Program-made: the position numbers and the translations under genes
Notes under the pieces: generated by a model
Databases searched by the model: none
Told to the model about the DNA's origin: nothing
Seen by the model: only the letters and a program-made list of their open reading frames with translations
Source of the DNA: an uncultured Bacteroidales bacterium
GTDB lineage: Bacteria; Bacteroidota; Bacteroidia; Bacteroidales; Paludibacteraceae
Reading direction: 5' to 3'
Assembly: GCA_900321775.1 (NCBI GenBank)
Contig: ONXE01000044.1
Coordinates: 1 to 11,687, forward strand
Length of the DNA: 11,687 nt
Shown: piece by piece, positions 1 to 7,596 of the stretch
How positions within the stretch are numbered: position 1 is the first letter of the stretch
How the letters are laid out: the number at the start of each line of letters is the position of its first letter

Positions 1-1
1 G

Positions 2-946
2 ATAGGCGAGTACTACGTCGCGCCTAATCCTATGGTGGGGGCTGTGTTGGCAGCTCCCGCCGGACGCGTTTTAGCAGAGGGTTGGCACGAGCGTTTCGGC
101 GGCCCGCATGCCGAGGTTCGTTGTTTTGAGGACGCAGAGCGCCGCGGCGTCACGGAGGCGGAGATTCACGAGGCTACGCTGTACGTGAGTCTGGAGCCGT
201 GCAGCCATTACGGCAAGACGCCGCCGTGCGCCGAGTTGATTTTGAAGAAGCGCCCAAAACGTGTGGTTGTGGGCATGCTGGCCCCCAATCCACTGGTTAG
301 CGGCAGGGGCATCCGGATGCTTCGCGACGCGGGGATAGAGGTTGTGACGGGCGTGCTGGAGCAGGACTGCCGGAAGCTGAACAAACGCTTTCTCTGCCTG
401 ATGGAAAAGCGCCGTCCGTATGTGATCCTCAAGTGGGCGCAGACCAAGGATGGTTTCATCGACAGGCGGGTTGCCGGCGATGAAGGACCATTGGTCATCA
501 GTTCGCCTCTGACCAAACAACTGGTCCACAAGATGCGCGCGGAGAACATGGCGATACTGGTGGGCGCAGGGACGGTGGAGAAAGATCATCCCCGGCTCAA
601 GACGACCCGCTGGTCCGGGCGCGACCCGATACGTGTAGCGCTGGACCGTCATCCCGAAGGCAAGGATTATGAGGGCTGGCTGGTCTATTCGGATAACACC
701 GACTGGACTTTTGTGCTGGAGGATATGGCCAAACGGAACATCCACAGCGTGCTGGTGGAAGGCGGAGCTACTGTTCTGAACTACATCATCAGTACCGGTA
801 TCTACGACGAAGTGCATGTGGAGGTGAGTAAAAAAGAGGTTTTTCAGGGAGTGGAAGCGCCCAGATGGGACTTGCGCACGGGTTTGGCAAAGAATTTGTG
901 TATAGAGAAGTATGAAGAAAGTACTATGTATATGTTTGGCGCTTAG
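2..946 (+). CDS. ribD: Bifunctional riboflavin biosynthesis deaminase/reductase RibD (5' partial)
   Basis: Riboflavin pathway enzyme: the N-terminal zinc deaminase acts on the diaminohydroxy-phosphoribosylaminopyrimidine and the C-terminal domain reduces the ribosyl side chain with NADPH, both in the cytoplasm. The frame is open to the left edge, and the first readable residues (YVAPNPMVGAV) match the family's conserved N-terminal motif, so only about 20-30 residues are missing; the ATG at 32 lies inside this motif and is not the start. Deaminase zinc and catalytic residues are visible: HAE (His codon 107-109) and EPCSHYGKTPPC (Cys codons 200-202 and 227-229). The reductase half begins near RPYVILKWAQTKDGFID and has GAGTVEKDHPRLKT and the late VLVEGGATVLNYI motif. 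At least 314 residues, a normal size once the missing start is added. The 3' end overlaps the next gene by 35 nt. Identity is clear from motifs. Confidence 0.96.
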   Translation: MGEYYVAPNPMVGAVLAAPAGRVLAEGWHERFGGPHAEVRCFEDAERRGVTEAEIHEATLYVSLEPCSHYGKTPPCAELILKKRPKRVVVGMLAPNPLVSGRGIRMLRDAGIEVVTGVLEQDCRKLNKRFLCLMEKRRPYVILKWAQTKDGFIDRRVAGDEGPLVISSPLTKQLVHKMRAENMAILVGAGTVEKDHPRLKTTRWSGRDPIRVALDRHPEGKDYEGWLVYSDNTDWTFVLEDMAKRNIHSVLVEGGATVLNYIISTGIYDEVHVEVSKKEVFQGVEAPRWDLRTGLAKNLCIEKYEESTMYMFGA

Positions 947-1763
947 TATGTTGTCCTGTGCGCGTCTCCACCAACGGCGAGTTCAGTTGACCGGAGGGGA
1001 CGAGGTGGTGGCCGAATTGGGCACGCATAAGATGTTCCGCTCAGAACTGGAGGCTGTGACCAATCTGGCAGTGGATAACGAGGACTCGGTACGCATGGCC
1101 GATGCCTATATTCGCCAATGGGCAACGGACATCCTTTTCTATGATAAAGCGCACGCGCACGAGGACCCGGAGCTGGAGGCACTGGTGGAGGACTATCGTC
1201 GCTCGCTGTATGTGCATCGCTATGAAGAGCGGTTGCTGGAGAGGAAAATGCCGCAGTATGTGTCTGAGGCCAATGTGCTGTCGTTCTATGAGGCCAACAA
1301 AGACCTCTACCGTCTGCATGAGGATATATTGAAAGGCGTGTTGATAATCATTCCGCAGGACGCTCCTCATCCTGACAGAGTGAAGAAATGGCTGCAAGAT
1401 CCCGACGAGAACATCGAGCATATCGAGAAATATGCCTACCACTACGCAACAGGTTATCAGCTGTTTACGAACGAATGGGTCAGCGTTAACCAGATTATCA
1501 TACGCATGCCAATCATGGAGGCCAACTTCTCGCAGAAGATGAAGAACAACGATTTTATCGAGATGCGCGACTCGGCGGCCATCTACATGCTGCAGATTAC
1601 CGACAAGCATTTCGTGGGCGAACCCATGCCTTTGGATTACGCCGAACCACAGATCCGCGCCGCCATTCTGCAGAAGCGGCAGGTAGATTTTATCCGCAAC
1701 TACCGCGACGAGCTGTATGAGGATGCGGAGGACTACAAACTGAAGATATATAAGCACGAGTAG
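912..1763 (+). CDS. SurA/PpiC-like periplasmic lipoprotein, probable non-catalytic PPIase homologue
   Basis: A 283-residue protein with a short charged N-terminus (MKK), a hydrophobic stretch and a cysteine at residue 16 (SMLSC), a plausible but not canonical lipobox. After the signal it reads like the N-terminal helical region of SurA/PpiC chaperones: a VVAELGTHKMFRSELE start, charged helices, then a segment around 140-150 (ILKGVLIIIP) where a parvulin domain would begin. The hallmark parvulin motifs (GGELG, GYHII) are absent, so it is probably a chaperone-like lipoprotein and not an active isomerase. The ATG at 912 lies inside the end of ribD; it is needed to keep the signal sequence, since the next in-frame ATG (948) would remove it. 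surA follows after 15 nt, so the two are likely co-expressed. Bacteroidota often carry such a divergent PPIase-like gene beside surA (family knowledge). Exact role unknown. Confidence 0.8.
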   Translation: MKKVLCICLALSMLSCARLHQRRVQLTGGDEVVAELGTHKMFRSELEAVTNLAVDNEDSVRMADAYIRQWATDILFYDKAHAHEDPELEALVEDYRRSLYVHRYEERLLERKMPQYVSEANVLSFYEANKDLYRLHEDILKGVLIIIPQDAPHPDRVKKWLQDPDENIEHIEKYAYHYATGYQLFTNEWVSVNQIIIRMPIMEANFSQKMKNNDFIEMRDSAAIYMLQITDKHFVGEPMPLDYAEPQIRAAILQKRQVDFIRNYRDELYEDAEDYKLKIYKHE

Positions 1764-1778
1764 AAATACAACAACCAT

Positions 1779-3131
1779 ATGAAGAAACGAAACATACTAA
1801 TGAGTCTGATGCTGAGCCTGGCTCTGGTGGCAGCGGCTGAAGGCACTGTCATAGACGAGGTGATCTGGATCGTCGGCGACGAGGCTATTCTGCTGAGCGA
1901 AGTGGAGGAGGAACGCCTGCGTGCGCAGTACGAGGGCACACCTATTCCCGGCGACCCGTACTGTGTCATTCCGGAGCAGTTGGCTATTCAGAAACTGTAT
2001 CTTCACCAAGCCGAGTTGGACTCTATCGCGGTCAACGAAACCACGGTGATGCACCAGGTGGACATGCGTATGAACTACTACCTCAACCAGATTGGCTCGA
2101 AAGAGAAGATGGAGGAGTACTTCCGCAAGACCAGTACGGATATCCGCGAGGAGATGATGACTCAGGTGAGAAATCAGATGATTGTGCAGCAGATGCAACA
2201 GAAACTCATTCAGTCGGTCAACCCCACCCCGGGTGAGATTCGCCGCTACTACAACACGCTGCCGGACGACTCGTTGCCGATGATTCCGGCGCAGGTGGAG
2301 GTGCAGATCCTGAGTTTCGAGCCGCCGGTGCCTGTGGAGGAGACGGAGCGAATCAAGAGTCGTCTGCGCGAATATACCGAACGTGTCAACAGCGGCTCGG
2401 CCGATTTCTCGATGTTGGCACGCCTCTACAGTGAGGACACCGAGTCGGCCAAACGCGGCGGCGAGTTGGGCTTCGTGGGCAAAGGTCAACTGGTGCCTGA
2501 GTTTGCCGAAGTGGCTTTCAACCTGACCGACCCCAAGCGCGTGAGTCGTATTGTGCAGACCGAGTATGGCTATCATATCATCCAGCTTATCGAGAAGAAA
2601 GGTGAGCGTATCAATTGCCGCCACATCCTTCTCAAGCCGCGTATCTCCTATACCGACAAAGACGAGGCCATACGTCGTCTGGACACTATCGCCGACGTGT
2701 GCCGCAGCGGCAAAGCTACGTTTGAGTCGGCTGTGGCCAAGTTCTCGCAAGACAAGAACACGGTGATGAACGCGGGCCTGATGAGCAACGAAGTGAACGG
2801 TTCGTCGAAGTTCGAGTACCAGGACCTTCCGCCCGAGGTGGCACGGCAGATATACAACATGAACGTGGGTGAAATCAGTTCGCCTTTTGTGATGATGGAC
2901 AAGACCAAGAACAAGGAGGTGGTGGCTATCGTCAAACTCAAATCCAAAGTGCCCGCCCACAAAGCCAACCTCACGGACGACTACCAGGTAATCCGTGGTC
3001 TGCTCGAGCAAAGACTTGGCGCGGAGACGCTGGAGCAGTGGATTCGCAAGAAGCAGAAAGAGACCTATATCTCCATCGATCCCAACTGGCGCGGCTGCGA
3101 TTTCCAGTACCCGGGATGGCTGCATGAATAG
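1779..3131 (+). CDS. surA: Periplasmic chaperone / peptidyl-prolyl isomerase SurA
   Basis: 450-residue secreted chaperone that helps outer-membrane proteins cross the periplasm. A signal peptide covers about residues 1-20 (MKKRNILMSLMLSLALVAAA). The SurA N-domain runs about 25-160 and starts with the typical VIDEVIWIVGDEAILLSEVE. Parvulin domain 1 (about 171-272) has FSMLARLYSED, RGGELGFVGKGQLVPEF and TEYGYHIIQL. Parvulin domain 2 (about 278-388) starts with INCRHILLKP and is more divergent afterwards. The C-terminal helix and tail (DPNWRGCDFQYPGWL) return to the N-domain style. The catalytic pattern is split: domain 1 keeps the GYHI histidine but has VQILSF where the RHIL histidine should be, while domain 2 has the RHIL histidine but no GYHI. 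Length is close to other SurA proteins. The leader is A-rich with no evident Shine-Dalgarno. Its neighbours (lipoprotein, OstA-like protein, OM barrel) fit an envelope-assembly role. Confidence 0.93.
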   Translation: MKKRNILMSLMLSLALVAAAEGTVIDEVIWIVGDEAILLSEVEEERLRAQYEGTPIPGDPYCVIPEQLAIQKLYLHQAELDSIAVNETTVMHQVDMRMNYYLNQIGSKEKMEEYFRKTSTDIREEMMTQVRNQMIVQQMQQKLIQSVNPTPGEIRRYYNTLPDDSLPMIPAQVEVQILSFEPPVPVEETERIKSRLREYTERVNSGSADFSMLARLYSEDTESAKRGGELGFVGKGQLVPEFAEVAFNLTDPKRVSRIVQTEYGYHIIQLIEKKGERINCRHILLKPRISYTDKDEAIRRLDTIADVCRSGKATFESAVAKFSQDKNTVMNAGLMSNEVNGSSKFEYQDLPPEVARQIYNMNVGEISSPFVMMDKTKNKEVVAIVKLKSKVPAHKANLTDDYQVIRGLLEQRLGAETLEQWIRKKQKETYISIDPNWRGCDFQYPGWLHE

Positions 3132-3154
3132 TTGAGAGTTGAAAGTTGAAAGTT
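3130..3154 (+). repeat. 7-nt tandem repeat at surA/ostA-like junction
   Basis: Units AGTTGAG (3130-3136), AGTTGAA (3137-3143), AGTTGAA (3144-3150) and a partial AGTT (3151-3154). It begins within the surA stop codon (TAG 3129-3131) and contains the only possible start (TTG 3139-3141) of the OstA-like gene. Seen directly in the sequence; function unknown. Confidence 0.9.
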
Positions 3155-4878
3155 ACATAGTATTCGTCCTTGTCCTTGGCTCCTTGCTCTTTGTTCCGGC
3201 GCAAGGCCAGACATTGGTGTACCTGGAGCACGCGGAGACGTTGCAGTTTGATGACGAGAACTTCCCCGGAGCGCAGCTGCTGACGGGCGATGTGCAGTTC
3301 CGTCATGAGGACGCGTATATGTACTGCGACTATGCGTATTTCTACGAGGAACAGAACAGCCTTGATGCCTTCGGTAATGTGCGTTTCGTGCAAGGCGACA
3401 CCCTCTTTGGCTACAGCGACCAACTCCACTACAACGGCGACACCAAGTTTGCGCGCATGCGGGAGAATGTGCGGCTGGTAGATAAGGCCACTATCCTCGT
3501 GACAGACTCGCTCAACTACGACCGCGTGGCGGATATAGCCTGGTATTGGACCGGCGGGCAGATAAGCGATTCGCTGAATGTGCTTACTTCGTCGTGGGGA
3601 CAATACGAGTCCAAACTCAGTCAGGCGCTGTTCAAGACCAACGTCCACCTGATCAACGACCGTTTTGTCATGGATGCGGATACGCTCAAGTATAACACGC
3701 AGACCCATGTGGCGGACATTCTCGGCCCAACCACTATCCTCTACGAGGAAGAGACGACTATCACCACGACGCTCGGTTGGTACAACACCAACACTGAGAA
3801 ATCCAAGTTGCTGAACCGCTCTTTTATCGAGCACAGCGATGGCAAGACGATGATTGGCGACACCATTTATTACGACAAGAAACAGGGCTTCGGACAAGCG
3901 TGGAACAACATGGAACTGACCGATTCGGCGCAACATGTGACCCTCTACGGCAACTATGGCGAGATGTACGAACGGCGCGACTCCATCGGCTCGCACGGCT
4001 ATGCCACCGACTCCGCTCTTATGGTGGACTGGTCCGACTCGACTGCCTTCACCTACATGCATGCGGATACGCTTTTCACAGAAGAGGTCCCTTATTTCGA
4101 CACGCTTCTGCTGGCCTCACTCGACACGCTGAGCCAGTTTGACACGGTGCTGGTGGACACCAGTTACCGTCAGATCCGCGGTTATTACGGTGCCCGCGTC
4201 TATCGCGAGGACATGCAAGCCGTGTGCGACTCGGCTATCTACAACTCGCGCGACTCGATAATGATGCTCTTCGGCAAACCTATCTGCTGGTCAGACAACC
4301 AACAGATTGCGGCCAAGCATATAGACATCTATTTCAAGGACTCTACCGTCGATTATGCGCACGGCATCGGCGATTGTATCGCCATTCAGCAACAGACGCC
4401 CAAGTACTACAACCAGATGGCGGGCAAGGAGATGTTTGCCTATATCCGCGACGGTGAACTCAGGCAAGTGGATGTGACCGGCAACGCCGAGACGGTCTTC
4501 TTCCCGCAGGACGAGAAAACCGGCGACTGGCTGGGCGTCAACAAGACACAGTCGTCGTTTGTCAAACTGTACATCAAGGACCAGAAAGTGGACCATGTGG
4601 TCTTCACCACTACCACTACCGGCACGATGTATCCCATAGACCATCTGTCGGAGAATGAGACGCATCTGAGCCAGTTTTTCTGGGCCGATGACCTGCGTCC
4701 GCGCAAGCCCGGCGATGTGTTCCTCAGCCCTGCCAAACCGTCTCCGGCAACCGAAGAGAATCCCGAGGGGAATGAGACCGTCTCCGATACACCTTCGAAC
4801 GGGCTTGGGACGATTGACAAAAATACCCCTCCTACACCCCCTCCCGCCGAGCGTGGGAAACTAAAGAAAAGAAACTAA
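3139..4878 (+). CDS. OstA/LptA-like LPS transport protein with TTG start
   Basis: 579-residue exported protein of the OstA-like type of Bacteroidota, related to the LptA/LptD N-terminal beta-jellyroll that shuttles lipopolysaccharide across the periplasm. The N-terminus (residues 5-24, YIVFVLVLGSLLFVPAQGQ) is a signal peptide. The body shows repeating short strands such as GAQLLTGDVQFRHEDAYMYC, AFGNVRFVQGDTLFGYSDQL and FVMDADTLKYNTQTHVADI, the usual OstA pattern of 'gnV.....dt.i.ad.l.yd'. The last 45 residues are proline/acidic low-complexity sequence that runs into a repeat-like DNA element. The only usable start is TTG at 3139: an in-frame TGA lies at 3133-3135 and no ATG or GTG occurs in the signal region. 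This TTG sits inside a 7-nt tandem repeat. surA ends 7 nt upstream, so translation may depend on coupling. Function by family; substrate not shown. Confidence 0.85.
   Translation: MKVESYIVFVLVLGSLLFVPAQGQTLVYLEHAETLQFDDENFPGAQLLTGDVQFRHEDAYMYCDYAYFYEEQNSLDAFGNVRFVQGDTLFGYSDQLHYNGDTKFARMRENVRLVDKATILVTDSLNYDRVADIAWYWTGGQISDSLNVLTSSWGQYESKLSQALFKTNVHLINDRFVMDADTLKYNTQTHVADILGPTTILYEEETTITTTLGWYNTNTEKSKLLNRSFIEHSDGKTMIGDTIYYDKKQGFGQAWNNMELTDSAQHVTLYGNYGEMYERRDSIGSHGYATDSALMVDWSDSTAFTYMHADTLFTEEVPYFDTLLLASLDTLSQFDTVLVDTSYRQIRGYYGARVYREDMQAVCDSAIYNSRDSIMMLFGKPICWSDNQQIAAKHIDIYFKDSTVDYAHGIGDCIAIQQQTPKYYNQMAGKEMFAYIRDGELRQVDVTGNAETVFFPQDEKTGDWLGVNKTQSSFVKLYIKDQKVDHVVFTTTTTGTMYPIDHLSENETHLSQFFWADDLRPRKPGDVFLSPAKPSPATEENPEGNETVSDTPSNGLGTIDKNTPPTPPPAERGKLKKRN
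4825..4858 (+). repeat. Pyrimidine-rich element with small palindrome at the 3' end of the ostA-like gene
   Basis: A C-rich run (4825-4845) ends in TCCC, which can pair with GGGA at 4855-4858 around a GC-rich loop. It is read as protein (PPPAERGK region). The core TCCCGC (4842-4847), seven bases, then GGGAAAC has the same layout and reading phase as an element at 7119-7138 in dnaG. C-rich elements of this style recur in many Bacteroidota genomes as far as I recall, but copy number here cannot be tested. Confidence 0.6.
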
Positions 4879-4891
4879 TAATCAATAGAAT

Positions 4892-5608
4892 ATGAAGAAA
4901 CTATTTTTAACGTCAATAGCACTGATTTTTGTCACGGCCCTCTTTGCACAAGAAGGGACAACCAATCTTGGTTTTAACGTAGGCTTTGCCGAGCCTGTGA
5001 TGTACTACCGTGCCTCGAGCAGCGCAGCTAAACTGACCCGCCAGGCCACAGATGGTATCAAACTGGGTGTCATCTACGAGACCAATATCATCAAAGGTTT
5101 CGGCGTGTCATCAAGCCTCAACTACACCCATAGTACCCATATCGGTCCGTGGACGGTTGACAAGAATTCAGCTGCGATAAGGACCAAAGAAGACCACAAC
5201 TTCCACCAACTGGAGATTCCTGTTGACTGGCAGTACAAGTTTGTGATAGCCAAATACACCTATCTGGGACTCTACACCGGTCCGACTTTGCAGGTGGGTC
5301 TGGCTAACACGTTCCGTTACCGCAAAAAACTCGGAGACAAAATCCAGGATGACTATAAGGTGGATGTCTATAAGATTGACGAGGACCACGACGGCAAACC
5401 CGATTACAACCGCGTGAACGTTACCTGGGGTGTGGGGGCTGTCTTCCAGTACAAGCGCTATTTCATCCGCGGCGGTTACGACTTTGGCATCATGCCTATC
5501 TATAAGGACAATTTCTTCAACACCGGTTCTGAGACCGGCTGGAATCGCAAGGGCCGTCTGGACCAGTGGCAGATCAAGTTGGGTATCTACTTCTGGCAGT
5601 TCGATTGA
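4892..5608 (+). CDS. Outer-membrane beta-barrel protein (PorT-like / OMP_b-brl family)
   Basis: 238-residue protein with a signal peptide (MKKLFLTSIALIFVTALFAQ, cleavage near residue 20) followed by alternating amphipathic strands, for example TNLGFNVGFAEPVMYY, GIKLGVIYETNIIKGFGVSSSLNY, TYLGLYTGPTLQVGL, VTWGVGAVFQYKRYFIRGGYDFGI, and a final strand QWQIKLGIYFWQFD ending in an aromatic-rich beta-signal-like tail. This predicts an eight-strand or similar small barrel in the outer membrane. Residues 163-171 (DEDHDGKPD) match the calcium-loop pattern DxDxDGxxD and lie in a charged segment between strands. The gene starts 13 nt after the OstA-like gene with an A/T-rich leader, and a 42-nt heptamer array separates it from dnaG. 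It is a plausible client of SurA upstream. No specific function can be assigned; such barrels range from PorT-like secretion factors to structural OMPs. Confidence 0.82.
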   Translation: MKKLFLTSIALIFVTALFAQEGTTNLGFNVGFAEPVMYYRASSSAAKLTRQATDGIKLGVIYETNIIKGFGVSSSLNYTHSTHIGPWTVDKNSAAIRTKEDHNFHQLEIPVDWQYKFVIAKYTYLGLYTGPTLQVGLANTFRYRKKLGDKIQDDYKVDVYKIDEDHDGKPDYNRVNVTWGVGAVFQYKRYFIRGGYDFGIMPIYKDNFFNTGSETGWNRKGRLDQWQIKLGIYFWQFD

Positions 5609-5609
5609 T

Positions 5610-5651
5610 GGTTCAAGGGTAAAGGTTACAGGTTACAGGTTAAGGGTTACA
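5610..5651 (+). repeat. Six-unit 7-nt tandem array just upstream of dnaG
   Basis: Exactly 42 nt: GGTTCAA (5610-5616), GGGTAAA (5617-5623), GGTTACA (5624-5630), GGTTACA (5631-5637), GGTTAAG (5638-5644), GGTTACA (5645-5651). The left units are degenerate and the right ones near-perfect. It fills the gap between the barrel gene's stop (5606-5608) and the dnaG ATG (5653), leaving one base on each side. Confidence 0.92.
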
Positions 5652-5652
5652 A

Positions 5653-7596
5653 ATGATCACGCAGGAAACCATAGAGCGCGCCAAGAACACTATGCGCATC
5701 GAAGAGGTGGTGAGCGATTACATCACCCTTCGTCGCCGTGGGGCTAACCTGATAGGACTTTGTCCGTTCCACGAGGAGCGTACGCCGTCCTTCAACGTCA
5801 ACCCGCCACGAGGCATATACAAATGTTTCGGCTGCGGCGAGAGTGGCAACGCTATCGGTTTCGTGATGAAGATGGAGAACTGCTCGTTCACCGAGGCCGT
5901 GAAGAAGATCTGTGCCCGATACAACATCACCGTGGAAGAGCGCGCCATGTCCGAAGAGGATCAGCAGCGCCATGACGACCGCGAGTCGATGTTCGCCCTG
6001 AACAAATGGGCGGGTGAGTGGTTCCAGCAGCAACTGTGGGACACGCAGGAAGGTCAGGCTGTCGGCCTCGCCTATTTCCATCAGCGCGGACTGCGCGACG
6101 AGACGATTCGCGCCTACGGGTTAGGGTTCTCGCCGGAAAAAGGCAACCCGCTTACTCGCGCAGCGCAAGAGGCCGGCTACACCGAGAAATACCTTGTCAA
6201 CGTGCCCGACCCGCAGGACATGCAGAAGAGTCTGGGCACTGGCCTCGCCTGCAAAACCGAACAAGGCCGTCTCTTCGACCGTTTCTCCGCACGCGTGATG
6301 TTCCCTATCTTCAGCGTCTCGGGTCAGATTGTGGGTTTTGCCGGACGTATCATGACGGACCGCAAAGATGTGGGCAAGTACGTCAACTCGCCGGAGTCGC
6401 TCATCTACTCCAAACGCAACGAGTTGTACGGCATCTATCAGGCCAAAAACGCCATCAGCAAACAAGATATGGCTTACCTGGTTGAGGGGCAGATGGACGT
6501 CATATCGATGCATCAGGCAGGAATAGAGAATGTCCTTTGCTCCGGCGGAACGGCTCTCACCGAAGGACATGTACGCAAGATACACCGCTTCACCAACAAC
6601 GTGACAATCCTTTACGACGGCGACGCGGCCGGCATACACGCTGCGCTTAAGGCCATCGATATGTTCCTCGAGGAGCGTATGCAAGTCAAAGTCATGCTCT
6701 TCCCCGACGGCGACGACCCCGACTCTTTCTCCCGCAAACATACGGCGGAGGAGTTCCGCGACTACGTCCGCACCAACTCCATGGATTTTGTCCAATATAT
6801 GGTGCAGGTGTGCCTCAATCCCGCGGGTACGGACAACACGCGCCGGTTCGAGGAAATCAACCATATCATGTCCACCATCGCCATTATCTCCAACAGCGTC
6901 GAGCAACAATTGTACACGCAGGAGTTGGCGAGTATCGTGGGCATGAAAGAAGATATTGTGGCGCGCAGTATCGCCGCGGCTCGCAAGAGGTACGTGGAGG
7001 AGAAAATCCGCGCCCGCAATGCCGTGTCCTATGCTCAGTCCTCCCAAGCCAACGCTGATCCTCAAGTCCTTAAAGAACCTATGGACTTTAAGAACCTTAA
7101 GGACTCTACCGCACCTTCTCCCGCTAAAAAAGGAGAACAGGAGACGGTTTTCCTCCGCAAGATAGAGCAGAACTTTCTGGAAATAGCGCAGATGATTGTG
7201 GAACACGGCAACGAGAAATACGCGGACAATGAGGACGGAACCTATCTGCCGATAGGCATGTTCCTCATCAACGGTCTGCGCGAGGATGGAATGTTGCCGC
7301 AAAACCCGTTGGTGGGCAAGGTTTTAAGCGAATACGAGAGTCATTTTACCGACCCGGGCTTCGATACAGTTCAGTGGTTTACCTTGCACTCCGATCAGGA
7401 GTTGGCCTCGTTTGTGGCGTCAATCATCTCCAACGAGACCTCGGAAAACTACGCCAAAGACGCGTATGTTCTGCTTAATGCACTGAAGTTTAATATCTGC
7501 GACATGCGGCTGAAAACAGAAAAGAATATGGCGCCGGAAGTGCATCAGGCTCTGTTGGCTGCCCGCGCCTCGTTTGACAGAAAAAGAAAAAAATAA
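5653..7596 (+). CDS. dnaG: DNA primase DnaG
   Basis: 647-residue replicative primase that makes RNA primers at the fork and works with the DnaB helicase. Domains in order: a CHC2 zinc finger at about 35-65 with ligands Cys37, His40, Cys58 and Cys61 (CPFHEERTPSF, KCFGCG); the polymerase N-subdomain with GFAGRIMTDR and KYVNSPESLIYSK; the Toprim core with VEGQMDV (Glu278), YDGDAAG (Asp322, Asp324) and DGDDPDSF (352-359); then a helical C-terminal helicase-binding region from about 500. Residues about 472-495 (DFKNLKDSTAPSPAKKGE) form a low-complexity linker whose DNA is repeat-derived. All expected catalytic residues are present. The ATG at 5653 directly follows the heptamer array. The stop codon shares one base with the next gene's ATG (TAATG), indicating translational coupling, and an A7 run lies just before the stop. 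Confidence 0.97.
   Translation: MITQETIERAKNTMRIEEVVSDYITLRRRGANLIGLCPFHEERTPSFNVNPPRGIYKCFGCGESGNAIGFVMKMENCSFTEAVKKICARYNITVEERAMSEEDQQRHDDRESMFALNKWAGEWFQQQLWDTQEGQAVGLAYFHQRGLRDETIRAYGLGFSPEKGNPLTRAAQEAGYTEKYLVNVPDPQDMQKSLGTGLACKTEQGRLFDRFSARVMFPIFSVSGQIVGFAGRIMTDRKDVGKYVNSPESLIYSKRNELYGIYQAKNAISKQDMAYLVEGQMDVISMHQAGIENVLCSGGTALTEGHVRKIHRFTNNVTILYDGDAAGIHAALKAIDMFLEERMQVKVMLFPDGDDPDSFSRKHTAEEFRDYVRTNSMDFVQYMVQVCLNPAGTDNTRRFEEINHIMSTIAIISNSVEQQLYTQELASIVGMKEDIVARSIAAARKRYVEEKIRARNAVSYAQSSQANADPQVLKEPMDFKNLKDSTAPSPAKKGEQETVFLRKIEQNFLEIAQMIVEHGNEKYADNEDGTYLPIGMFLINGLREDGMLPQNPLVGKVLSEYESHFTDPGFDTVQWFTLHSDQELASFVASIISNETSENYAKDAYVLLNALKFNICDMRLKTEKNMAPEVHQALLAARASFDRKRKK
7066..7110 (+). repeat. 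In-frame 9-nt-period repeat and inverted repeat in the dnaG linker
   Basis: Units of nine bases can be laid end to end: GTCCTTAAA (7066), GAACCTATG (7075), GACTTTAAG (7084), AACCTTAAG (7093), GACTCTACC (7102). The third and fourth are closest. In addition AGTCCTTAA (7065-7073) and TTAAGGACT (7097-7105) are perfect 9-base inverted arms with 23 nt between. The period is a multiple of three and the reading frame stays open, giving the linker sequence DFKNLKDST. Confidence 0.7.
7116..7138 (+). repeat. Small palindromic element in the dnaG linker
   Basis: TTCTCC (7116-7121) and GGAGAA (7132-7137) are perfect inverted arms around a 10-nt loop rich in A. It codes SPAKKGE. It shares the core TCCCGC, a seven-base spacer and GGRRAAC with the element at 4842-4861 in the ostA-like gene, in the same codon phase. 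Confidence 0.6.

Noticed and set aside
32..34. ATG at 32 as ribD start
   Set aside because: The conserved YVxPNPMVGA motif begins upstream of it, in an open frame reaching the window edge.
931..938. TATGTTTG, a match to the Bacteroidota -7 box TAnnTTTG
   Set aside because: It lies inside coding sequence of two overlapping genes; the nearest TTTG (895-898) is too far upstream for the usual -33/-7 spacing, and it points to no downstream start.
1797..3125. Long open frame on the - strand opposite surA (442 codons)
   Set aside because: The protein has no recognisable motif and is rich in His/Leu/Val as expected from the complement of a real gene; surA on the + strand is certain.
6121..7302. Long open frame on the - strand opposite dnaG (393 codons)
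   Set aside because: It mirrors the dnaG coding frame, has no family features and no own leader.
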